Below are positions 12,629 through 22,564 of a stretch of DNA of 64,000 bases, piece after piece; positions within the stretch are counted from its first letter, which is position 1; the number at the start of each line of letters is the position of its first letter. The position numbers and the translations under genes are program-made. Origin of the DNA: Dendrobium chrysotoxum (taxonomy: Eukaryota > Streptophyta > Magnoliopsida > Asparagales > Orchidaceae). Below the pieces are notes generated by a model. It did no database searches. It had not been told where the DNA came from and saw only the letters and a program-made list of their open reading frames with translations. The stretch lies in contig CM034307.1 in the NCBI GenBank assembly GCA_019925795.1, positions 19,489,197 through 19,553,196 on the forward strand, read 5' to 3'.

Positions 12629-14520
12629 TATTGTAAATTTGGATTCAAGGATTATGATTTTGATGACAACAAATATTTTTATTTATGTTTGAGTGCCTAA
12701 CCTTTTAGGTTCACAAGATTAATTGCAATTAAAGCCAGCTCAAGATCGAGTCAGCCTATTTTTGCTTCAAGTTCAATGTAATTTTTCACCTTTCTTGAGT
12801 CAAATGTAATGTAATGGATCCCCAAGCTAAGTAACCTTACACATACACACTCAGGAGGAGATTTTTAGTGAGTTAAAGTTTTTTTCTAATTTTGTTCATA
12901 TCATCCTGGACGATAGTAATATCATCATGGATGATCCTTTGAAAATAGAAACCCTAATTAGGGCGGCCATGTTAAGTCGGTCTGATTAAGCAGATCATCA
13001 TGAATGATACTCCCATCGTAAAGGATGATATGCTCAAATCAGAAAATCTCAGCCTCCAGACTAAGTTAGGCAAAATTTTATTTTTGGTGTTTTGGTCTAA
13101 TCGTACTGGATAATACGTGTATCATCTAGGATGATTCATTACAATCATGCCTAAATTAGTCAGGTGATTAAGGAAAGTAATTAAGGATTGATTGATCGAT
13201 CACATCATCCTAGATGATTGTAAGATTATCCTTGATGATCAATTAAAAATCCTCATCATCCAGTGTATCTCACCTGGACGACCCAAACTATCTGCTAGAT
13301 GATATTGCCATTTTTAAACTAATCATACTGGATGATATAAATATTATCCGGGATGATCAAGTTATTTTGAAATCATCCAGCATAATTATCCTGGATGACC
13401 CGAACTGTGTGCTGGATGATATTGGGTATTTTTGAACTAATCGTACAGGATGATAGACATATCATCCCGGGCGATCAAGTCATTTTCTTTAGATCATCCA
13501 GACTTTTCTCCTGAACGTCCAGAACTGTCTACTGGACTATATTCCTAATTTAAACTAATCATCCAGGATGATCGTAGAATCATCCCGGATGATCAGAATA
13601 AATCATGTCTTTTAATCGTCCAGAGGAACCAGATCGTCCAAGCCAAAAGGGCTTATTTACAGTAATTATACAGGATGATTGAAATCATCCTGGACGATCT
13701 TTGACAACAAGTTGAAATTTAGGGCAATTTTTGAGCCCTTCTATTTAAGGTCTCTTTCTTGCTACTGTAAAAATCTTTTGTCATTGTCCTCACCTAAGAG
13801 AGCCTTGAGAGGGAGAGGGAGAGCTTGGGAGAGAGAGAGAAAATTTGGTGAGGGGGATTTTTTTAGGTATTCACAAAGGTTACTCCAAATAAGGATTTGA
13901 GTCATCGTCTCCAGTCGTCGTCTCCAGTTGTCGTCCCTTATCCCATGGTGTCTCTGTGGGGAGGATCATTTATAAGAAAATCAAGGTTCTCTACCTGCTT
14001 CAGGAGGAAACGAAAGGAGGTAAGGTTCTCTGCCTTCTTCAGGAGAAATTGAAGGAGGTATGGTTCTCTACCTGCTTCAGGAGGAAGTAAAAGGAGTCTG
14101 GGTTCTCTGCCTCATCAGGTTAGTGAAAATTAGTTTTGTAAAGGCTTCTCAGCCTTACTGTGGGAGCAAAAGGAGATTCACTGAGTTTTCATGCAATACC
14201 TGGAGGGGAGGCTCCGGGGAGTGGACGTAGGTCAAGTTGACTGAACCACTATAAAATCTGGTGTATTCTTTTTTTTATTATTATGAGTTTTAATTTTTGC
14301 ACTTTACTTTCTGTGGATGATCGTGTGGTTCAAGTTATTATTTTATTTGATTAAACATCTCCACATCATCATGAAATTATAATTATTTTAAAACATCTGA
14401 AAAGGTTTTCAAAATCGTATTTGCTCAAGAATTTTTAAAACAACCAATTCACCCCCCTCCCCCCCTCTTGGTTAGCCTCGGGCTAGTTCACAAGGGCTTA
14501 ACATCCCTAACGAACTTTCT
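12629..14520 (+). repeat. 5' LTR of E2 (about 1.89 kb)
   Basis: The LTR starts TATTGTAAATTTGG and ends in GAACTTTCT just before the PBS. U3 at 12896-13698 carries about twenty 15-bp dyads, mostly ATCRTCCTGGAYGAT, in pairs with a 6-bp spacer (21-bp period). A TATA-like CTATTTAAG is at 13741-13749. Downstream, in the predicted leader, is a 39-bp tandem repeat (13985-14115), then the conserved block 14217-14257 and the AATTCACCCCCC motif (14446-14458). Confidence 0.82.
13985..14115 (+). repeat. 39-bp tandem repeat in the R/U5 part of the E2 5' LTR
   Basis: The phrase GGTTCTCT recurs at 13985, 14024, 14062 and 14101 (periods 39, 38, 39), each followed by a TTCAGGAG-type segment and a purine-rich tail. 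The 3' LTR has the same array at about 18911-19042 (periods 40, 39, 39). E1 and E3 show only single related phrases. Confidence 0.8.
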
Positions 14521-14538
14521 TGTAGTATTAGAGCGGGA
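14521..14538 (+). other. Primer binding site of E2 (initiator tRNA-Met type, degenerate)
   Basis: The sequence TGTAGTATTAGAGCGGG lies directly after the LTR end and corresponds to the common plant copia PBS TGGTATCAGAGC with two or three changes. The same place in E3 reads AGTGGTATAAGAGTAGG. Confidence 0.75.
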
Positions 14539-14578
14539 TTCATAAAATCAAATTTTGAAAAACTTTTGAATTTGATCT

Positions 14579-15410
14579 ATGGCAAACTTTGGTAATAGAA
14601 ACATCGTGGAAGGATATTCAATTACACGACCACCCTTGTTTCATAATATTCCTTTTGATTTTTGGAAAACGCGCATGTCCACCTATAGATTATCATATGT
14701 GGATGCTTGTTAAAGATGGATACTCTACACCATTTAGATTAGTTGATGGCATTAAAACTAAACTTCCTTTTACTGAATGGATTTTAGATGATCGAGATTT
14801 AGCACAAGTGAATGCAAAATGCTTAAACTATTTTTCTATGCATTAAAATCTGAGAATTACATGTGTGTCTCTACTTGCATAACTGGTAAAGAAATCTATG
14901 ATAGATTATGTATTACTTATGAAGGCACATCAGAAGTTAAGCAATCTTGGTTGAATATCCTACTTCACGACTATGAACTCTTTCGCATGAAACCTAGTAA
15001 GTCAATATCTAAAATGCATACTAGGTTTACACAGATTGTCACCACCCTATATGCCTTAGGAAGAGAACTCACTAATTATGAGAAAGTTAACAAAATTCTG
15101 AGATGTTTGCCCTCTTCCTATGATGCCAAGATAACTACTATCACTGAATCCAAGGATTTAATTAAACACTTATTCTATTGATAACTTACTTGGATCACTC
15201 ATTGCTTATGAGCAAGGAGTGAACCAAAGATAACTTGATGCAGGTGAGAAAAAGAAAGAGAAAACTGTGGCACTAAAGGCCAACGATACAGAGACTAATT
15301 CTTTCAGGTATGGAAGTAATGATGTTGCCTTAATCATGAGGTAATTCAAAAGCTTTCTAAGGAAGAAACATAAGAACTATCAGAAATGGAATGAGGCTTC
15401 AAAGGATCTC
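14579..15410 (+). pseudogene. Gag of E2, truncated before the zinc knuckle
   Basis: The ATG at 14579 begins MANFGNRNIVEGYSI, the same start as E3 gag. The product matches E1 gag through the FRMKPS, RFTQIVT, LGREL and LPSSYDAKIT motifs. A deletion of about 11 bp near 14680, relative to E1, shifts the frame. Coding similarity ends near 15400, before the CCHC knuckle of E1, and the sequence then passes directly into a spacer also present in E3. Stops and frameshifts make it non-functional. Confidence 0.8.
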
Positions 15411-15775
15411 TTTTCAAATAAAATTTCTTTTCTTATGAATTAGATTTTTGTTTGAAAGAAATTTGAATTTGTAAGGTGTCCGAGGTAGGAGTTACAAAAA
15501 TCAATTTTCTAACTTTTTTGGATTTCAGACCATCGATTTCTTCTTATTAGCTTTTGAATTGAAAATTAAAGAAAAATTTTGATTTACTGGAGCAGATCGA
15601 TTCAATAAAAAAAATAAAAAATAAAAAAAATTGTTCTTATTTTTATTTCCTCATTTTTATTATTTTTTAGTTTGATTTTGATTTTTTTTGTGATTTTTGG
15701 GTCCCCTGATAATTCCTCTCCATCCTTCATTTTTTTCATTTTTTGGTCAAATTGTCCTGGTCGATCCCCACATCA
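15411..15775 (+). other. Non-coding spacer of E2 between gag and the aORF promoter
   Basis: AT-rich sequence without a credible ORF. The part about 15430-15600 (GAATTAGATTTTTGTTTGAA, then a TAACTTTTTTGG-like segment) aligns with 40150-40310 and 57720-57890 in E3, so the spacer is inherited and belongs to the pol-less forms. Confidence 0.65.
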
Positions 15776-16244
15776 TTCTAGACGATTTGATCAAATCATT
15801 CCCATCATAAACCAATGGCTGATCTGAACCAATTATTGGTGATCGTCTTGGACGATACATCTCATCATCCTAGACGATCCACGTAGCAGTAGTTGGATGA
15901 CTTGAATTCGGCCCATCTAATTCATTTATTGCATATCATCTTGGACGATCCACCTAATCGTCCTGGACGGTCCTTTTCATCAAAAATCACCCAGCCTAAC
16001 TCATCAGGAAGATCGCCTGTGTCTAATTATCCTAGATTATATTTAATCATCCTGGATAATCTGACTGCCTTTTTGACCAATTACCTTGGACGTAATTTTT
16101 GCTACATATCATCCTGGATGATCCCGCGATCGTCATGGACGATCCCACGATTGTCCTGGATGATATGGTCGATTTCTATTTAAATAGCTGATTTCATCCA
16201 TTATTTCACCAATCTATCTTTCTACACTTATAAATCTTCTTCTT
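15776..16244 (+). promoter_or_regulatory. Internal promoter-like block of E2: phased dyads plus TATA before the aORF
   Basis: An array of C/G-type dyads (ATCRTCCTGGAYGAT) ends in three at 16108-16122, 16129-16143 and 16150-16164, exactly 21 bp apart. A TATA-like CTATTTAAATAG follows at 16176-16187, about 12 bp after the last dyad, and the ATG is at 16245. The layout repeats that of E1 (5446-5571). The dyads, spacing and TATA are seen; promoter function is inferred. Confidence 0.65.
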
Positions 16245-17372
16245 ATGGCTGGTGGCAAAAGGTCTAAGCAGTAGGGAGCAAGTTCCTCCAAGGGGAATGT
16301 CGATCCCTGCTTCACTGATGTAGTAAATCAGGCTGCATTCCAACACTATCTCGATGTGGGGATTACTCAATCCAAAATAATGAATCCACGCATCCACACC
16401 TATCCGGTATTGGACCTCTTTGCTCACACCTCTCATACCTTCATTCTAACACTTGACTTTTCATTCAGCACTGAACTTCTTCGTGTCTTTTTTTTTAACC
16501 TCCACATTTATCATGATTATACCGCCCTTCTCTCTTTTGTTAACAGACGACCTGTAGAACTAACCATTCAGAATTTTTATGACATTCTCTAACTTTTCAT
16601 CACTGGCAATAAACTTCACCTCTTATCCTCTGATCTTGATTTTAATTGGAGTCTCGTCAATCACTTCTGTAGGAACACCAATGCCCCCTACCATGACAAT
16701 GCTTATTCCTCCTTAGTCAAGGATGCTAGAATAATCTAGCACGTCCTACGATCTTATATTATTCCAAAGGTTGGTGACTGCATCCACATTACTCCCTTGC
16801 TATTAATGACTACCTACTACATTATGGCCCATCGTGACTTCAATATTATCGATCTTCTAATTCTCTACATTAAACACTTAACTAGCATTAGAGATCATGG
16901 CCACAGAAGATGTCCCAACCTAGCCTTAGGATACATCATAGCCTACGCTCTTGAAACCAAGTATAATCTTCAATATTCAGTTCCAGCAAATGTCCTTCCT
17001 TCCTTTTACTCCAATAACTCTTTCCATGTTCTTCACAGCACTCATCTTCATCCGGAGCCCAGCACGGATGTTGAGGGAGAAGAGGAAGAAGCTGCTCCTG
17101 AACTTGCTGCACCTGCTCCTCTCTATCTGGAGTCACCATTGGATCACCTAGTGTACAGGTTTGACCAGTGGGAGGCTCGCTTTGACTCCTATGTGATTGC
17201 ATAGGAGTGGCAGCACACTGAAGATGTGAATCATTTCAATGTCTACGTCGCCCAGCAGCAGCAGCACGACCAGGATATGGCCTGGTTTGGTGAGTAGTTC
17301 GCCACCATTCAGAGTCTATTTAAGACACCACAACCTCCTCCTCCACTTGATCAGGGTCCCTCTTATTACTAG
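16245..17372 (+). pseudogene. Accessory ORF (aORF) of E2, 376 codons, nonsense codons only
   Basis: From ATG 16245 the frame stays open to the stop at 17370-17372 except for single stop codons (near 16272, 16590, 16737, 17202, 17295), with no frameshift seen. It shares with the E1 aORF the start MAGG, the block VLRSYIIPKVGDCIHITPLLL, the block ALGYIIAYALETKY, an acidic linker (VEGEEEEAAPE) and the C-terminal PPPLDQGP. The two are clearly homologous but well diverged. Poly-Gln/His near the C-terminus (QQQQHDQDMAWFGE) is shared in form. No catalytic motif, signal peptide or metal-binding cluster was recognised. Its own TATA-like box suggests a separate transcript. Function unknown. Confidence 0.72.
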
Positions 17373-17613
17373 CTTGGTTGCTTTTCCTATTTGTTTGGTG
17401 ATGTTTTTGTACTGACTTTTTATGTTCCTCTGTAATTTTTTTTTTTGTTTTCCCTTTTTGAGATGTCAAAAGGGGGAGTAGTTTATGTTCTGGGTTATTA
17501 TACTATTTGCCTGGCTAATAGAATTTGCATTCCGTAGCTTTCTTGCTTTATATTTTATTTGCTAAATTGAAAATTATCTAACAAATATTTGTCATCATCA
17601 AAAAGGGGAAGAT
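17373..17613 (+). other. E2 3' untranslated part with polypurine tracts
   Basis: Purine runs at about 17467-17480 (AAAAGGGGGAGTAG) and 17600-17613 (AAAAAGGGGAAGAT). The second directly precedes the 3' LTR. The middle tract seen in E1 and E3 is not obvious here. Confidence 0.7.
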
Positions 17614-19345
17614 TATTATAAATCTGGATTCAAGGATTATGATTTTAATGATAACAAATATTTCTATTTCTATTTGACTGCATAACCTTTCAAGTTCATA
17701 AGTTCAATTGCAATTTAAGCCAGCTCAAGATCGAGTCAGTCTATTTTTACTTCAAGTTCAATGTAATTTTTCACCTTTGTTGAGTCAAATGTAATGTAAT
17801 GGATCCCAAGCTAAGTAACCTTGCACACACACACTCAGGGGAAAATTTTTAGTGAGTTAGAGTTTCTATTTTAATTTTATTCATATCATCCTAGATGATA
17901 GTAATATTGTCCTGGGCGATTCTTTGAAAATAGAAACCCTAATTAGGGCAGCTATATTAAGTCAGTCTGATTAAGCAGATCATCCTGGATGATACTCCCA
18001 TCATACAAGACTATAAGCTTAAATCAAAAAATCTCAGTCGCTAAACTAAGTTAGGTAAGTTTTGATTTTTTGTGTTTTGGTCCAATCGTCCCGGATGATA
18101 CGTATATTATCCAGGACGATACATTGTAATTATGCCTAAATTATTCATGTAATTAAGGAAAGTAATTAAGGATTGATTGATCAATCACAATCCAGGATGA
18201 TCAATTAGAAATCCTCATTGTCTAGTGTATCTCACCTGGACGACCTGAACTGTCTGTCAGACGATATTGCCATTTTTGAACTAATTATACCGAATGATAT
18301 AGATATCATCCAGGATGATCAAGTCATTTTAAAATTATCTAGCATAGTTATCCTGGATAACACAAACTGTGTGTCGAATGATATTGGGCATTTTTGAACT
18401 AATCATACAGGATAATAGACATATCATACCAGGCGATCAAGTCATTTTCTTTAGATCGTTCAGACTTTTCTCCTGGATGTCCCGAATTGTCTGCTAGATG
18501 ATATTCCTGATTTAAACTAATCATCCAGGATGATCGTAGCATCATCTCGGACGATCAGAATAAACCATGTCTTCTAATCGTCTAGAGGAACCATATCGTC
18601 TAGGCCAAAAGGGCTTATTAACATTAATCATACAGGATGATCTTTGACTGCAAGTTAAAATTTAGGACAATTTTTAAGCCCTTCTAATTAAGCTCTCTTT
18701 CTTGCTACTGTAAAAATCTTTTATCGATGTCCTCACCTGAGAGAGCCTTGAGAGGGAGAGGAAGAGCTTGGGAGAGAGAGAGAATCTGGTGAGGGGGAGT
18801 TTATGAGGTGTTCACAAAGGTTACTCCAAGCAAGGATTCGAGTTGTCGTCTCCAGTCATCGTCCCTTGTCCCGTGGTATCTTTGTAGGGAGGATTGTCTG
18901 CAAGAAGATCAAGATTCTCTACCTGCTTCAAGAGGAAATAAAAGAAGGTAAGGTTCTCTGCCTTCTTTAGGAGGAAGCAAAAGGAGGTAAGTTTCTCTAC
19001 CTACTTCAGGAGGAAGCAAAAGGAGTCTGGGTTCTCTGCCTCACTGGGTTGGTGAAAAAGAGTTTTGTAAAGGTTTCTCCGCCTTGCTATGGGAGCAAAA
19101 GGAGAGTCACTGAGTTTTAGTGTAATACCTGGAGGGGAGGCTCCGGGGAGTGGACATAGGTCAAGTTTATCAAACCACTATAAAATCTGATGTATTTTTT
19201 CTTTTACTATTCTATATTTTAATTTTTGCACTTTACTTTCTATGGATGATCGTGTGGTTCAAGTTATTATTTTGTCTGATTAAACATCTCCACATCATAA
19301 TGAAATTATAATTGTTTTAAAACATCTAAAAAGGTTTTAAAAAAA
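17614..19345 (+). repeat. 3' LTR of E2, 3' end missing
   Basis: It begins TATTATAAATCTGG and follows the 5' LTR through the dyad array (17884-18650), the TATA region, the 39-bp repeat and the conserved block (19147-19187). Similarity stops at about 19345, in the A-rich run after AAAAAGGTTTT, about 100-140 bp before the expected end, so the C-rich motif and LTR terminus are absent. Block A sequence follows directly. Confidence 0.78.
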
Positions 19346-20522
19346 ATACAAAGGATTTCATTATATGCAAGCTTGGTCAACCTTGGTTGACTTGGTTAAC
19401 CAAATTGACTCATGGGTTGGGGTTTGGTTTAAACAATTCTAAATGATGATTCAGATATATTATAGTAGGTTCCATGCAATGACAAAGTTTAAATGCAACA
19501 AGATGTAGCTTTAGGGTTCAATGGCTTTATATGGTCAACCTAGGTTGACTTCGTCAACCAAGTTGATCATAGCTTTTTTTTTTATTTAGTGTGTGTCAAA
19601 TGATATTTTAAATATTTTTGTAGAAGGTTGCATGGTCTAATTTGATTAAGCCATGTTGAGGTTTAGGAAAAATTCAATTTTCAAAGTATAGGATTTTAGG
19701 TCAACTATAGTCAACCAAGGCTCAATATTGATTTAATGTATCATGCCATTGATGATGACCATGATCAATGAATTTGGAAAGGTCTCCAAACTAAAAAACA
19801 TCATAAGATGCCATGTTCAGTGGCATAGGTTGTAAATATTTAAAGATTTATAGCCTATGGAAATGCTTTGTGTTTTAAGGGTTAGGGATCTTGAAATGCC
19901 TTCAAACTTATGTGGTTAACCTTAGGGACATGACTAATCAATATGCAAGTGATAGATCATGAATCCAAGGTTATTTGGTCAGGTTTTAAGGCAATAAAAA
20001 CTTCTCCGAAAATATGTTCTGAATCGAGGGACTTTGGGTTTGGTTCTAACAATGAATTTTGGAGTTTTGAGTTTTCAATGGGTTTAGTCACTGGATTGGA
20101 TTTAGATTTGGTTTATATAATGATTTAGGAGGATTTAGGGTTTGCAATGTTCAGATTATTAATTATTAATAATGATTGAACAGATGGTCAGCTAATTATG
20201 ACTAGAGACTATCAATTGATGGATTTAATACTTGATTTAGATTTAGGTTTTTAATTGATCGATGAAGATCAATGATTGAGGGAATTTTAGTTTTATAATG
20301 ATTATATCACTAATAATCATTTGGTGATTATCTGGTGATAGATCATATGATCACATGACAGTTAGGGGTGATTGTCAAGTGATGATTTATGTACGTCAAT
20401 GATCATGGCACTATTTCAATGCACAGGATAGTGTTTAATTTAAATTTGAAGCATAGTTCAATGATTCATGCCTGGAGATTGAATTTTATTTAGATCATTG
20501 ATCTCATCCAAAAATGAGGTCA
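19346..20522 (-). repeat. Long LTR-like block A, right part (minus)
   Basis: This continues block A beyond E2 and aligns with 35580-36380 (TTGGTCAACC repeats, the GTCTCATGCAATGG-like segment) and then with 60000-60172, which lies beyond E3 in block B. It ends with an AAAAATGAGGTCA motif at about 20510-20522, shared with 60160-60172. On the minus strand this would be an LTR start TGACCTCA. No genes are seen. Confidence 0.55.
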
Positions 20523-22278
20523 ACACTGTATGCTTATTTAATAGTTTATTCAGCAATCACAACTTAGTTTTTATGCAGTTTATCCAATACAAGCGTAAAA
20601 TCTTTTGATAGAGTGCGTAGTAAAAAAAACTTGTAATATCAAATAAACTAAATAAGCAATTACAAGAATGCAATATCTACACTGAAGGGCAAAAGAGGTC
20701 AAAGTCATAAAACATCATGGATTATATAAAGAGTGAGATCTCACATTTCATCCAATATATTTTATTTCAATTCATTGAAAATTTGAGTTTTATATCAACC
20801 TGAGAATTGATTGAAAATTTTCTCCTATCTGACAATATATATTAGGGCTCCATTAGACCGCTTGAAGTAGTTCTTCCTCTTTCAATTGTTATAAGTAGAA
20901 ATTGATGCTCTAAAATATTGATCAAATAATTTATCCAATATAAAGATACCTAATTCATATATTTTTGGGCAACACTAGATTCCCTCCCCTATTAAGTAAC
21001 ATAAATATTTAATATACTGTATAAAAAAATTTGAAGTTAGTGTATTTGTTTATTCAAGAGAACATATATCTAATAAAGTACTAAATTCCTCACCTTACTA
21101 TCTAGCCATGTAGTGAGTATACTCAATTGTTGAAATCACATTGCCATCACCCTATTTTGGAGTTATCTACTAATTATGCCATCCTAGACATGAAGAAAGA
21201 TAATTTCTCCTCATCAAATTGGTTGAATGGATCAATGGTATTTGAATCCAAGTATTTATACCTCTTTTTTGAAATCCACAGTTAAATATTTCTTATTATT
21301 TTACCTCCCCCTTTTATTATCTATTAAATTACCCTCATTATATATACAATTATAAGAGAAGAGCTAACATCCTCTGCCTTTCTGACCTCCTGATGTATAT
21401 ATACAATAGCAAGGGCTTAGTCCACATCTATTATCTCCTACAACTTCTCCTCCACCTCTTTATCTACCTCCTTCTCCTTCTCCACTTCATCTCTAATCTC
21501 AATAGATATCTCCTCGCTCTACTCCATCCTCTCATTCTTCTCCCTATATACAAAACTTCAAATAAGATTGGCCAGATCATCAAATTTATAGTCCAATCTT
21601 ATTAGTTATTTTTCAACTTATGATTATTACTCTTCAATTCTTGTACAATAACAAAAAGCTAATTAATAGCAAAATAATTAAAATGAGTCCATTTCAAATA
21701 AGATAATGATGATAAAATAAAACAAATCATTTTCAAATGATGATTGAACCATCTCCACACCATGATCCAATCATTTTCAAACCATAATCAAACCCTCTCC
21801 AAACTATCTATAAATCATGATAAAACTATCTTGAAATCTGACCAAATCATCATTAAATCTTTTACAAATCATATTCAAACATTATCTAAACCTTATTTGA
21901 TTAGTTCAAATAAGCTTGAACAATGGTGGGATCATGATTCAAAGATGGTTCTAATTAGTAATATATACTGTGATAACTACGGATGTTTTGAATTTAGGAT
22001 TTTTTTAACATAAATAATGCATTTAAATATGTATAATCAAACATATAACATTATTAATTTGAATTAGATAATATCGGCAGAAATAAAAATTTGGTTGTCA
22101 AATTTATAAAATTGTTGTTCGTATACACTCTACGATCAACAATAATAGAAAAAGTGCAAAAAACGAGTAAATGACAAACAACTTTCTATTTTAAAATTTA
22201 CATAACTTTTTATACAATAATTTTAAATTTTAATTTAAAAAATAAAACAAATAATAAATATAATTGACCAATTTGAGA
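20523..22278. other. AT-rich upstream region of EXO70B, no gene recognised
   Basis: No credible coding region, RNA gene or known transposon signature was found. There is a pyrimidine-rich stretch at 21400-21560 (runs of CTCCTTCTCC-like sequence) and an imperfect short tandem pattern around AAATCAT..TCAAA at 21722-21905. Confidence 0.5.
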
Positions 22279-22286
22279 TATATAAA
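22279..22286 (+). promoter_or_regulatory. Candidate TATA box of EXO70B
   Basis: TATATAAA lies 279 bp upstream of the EXO70B start codon, which would give a 5' leader of about 250 nt. It is the best TATA match in the 300 bp upstream; transcription start is not shown by sequence. Confidence 0.4.
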
Positions 22287-22555
22287 GTCAAAACGCAGAA
22301 AAAAACTTTTATCCCTTCAAAACTCTTTCCAATTTAGAATATTGGCCCATATAGTTTTGCTTGCAAAGTTCAAGTTGTAAATTGCAAGTACTGACGTTTT
22401 TTTCTAACTTTATTATTATTTTAATTGTCCTTTACTGTAACATATCCATATCCGCGTTTCGCAGTTGTTGCTGCCCAGCTGCGCTCTCTGGTCTTCGCTC
22501 GACTCCGCCATTTGTCAACTCTGAGAAACCCTAATCCTACCCTTGCAAACAATTG

Positions 22556-22564
22556 ATGAGTTAG
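22556..22564 (+). CDS. Two-codon upstream ORF abutting the EXO70B start
   Basis: ATG AGT TAG encodes Met-Ser-stop and ends on the base before the EXO70B ATG. It is in the same frame, so its TAG also shows that the main ORF cannot start further upstream. Such a minimal uORF could dampen or reset scanning ribosomes; that is inference. Confidence 0.4.
   Translation: MS

Larger units (their letters stand above)
12629..19345 (+). mobile_element. Sirevirus-like retrotransposon E2, pol deleted, aORF kept
   Basis: Two related LTRs flank a 3.1-kb interior that holds a PBS, gag without its zinc knuckle, a non-coding spacer, a dyad-rich promoter-like block, an accessory ORF and polypurine tracts. No protease, integrase, RT or RNase H is present, so it was non-autonomous and would depend on an E1-like partner. 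The 3' LTR is truncated. E2 lies inside block A. Both LTRs begin TATT rather than TGTT. Confidence 0.82.

Noticed and set aside
12896..18650. CRISPR-like array
   Set aside because: The repeats are short palindromes with 4-6 bp spacers in plant LTRs, not 25-35 bp repeats with unique spacers.
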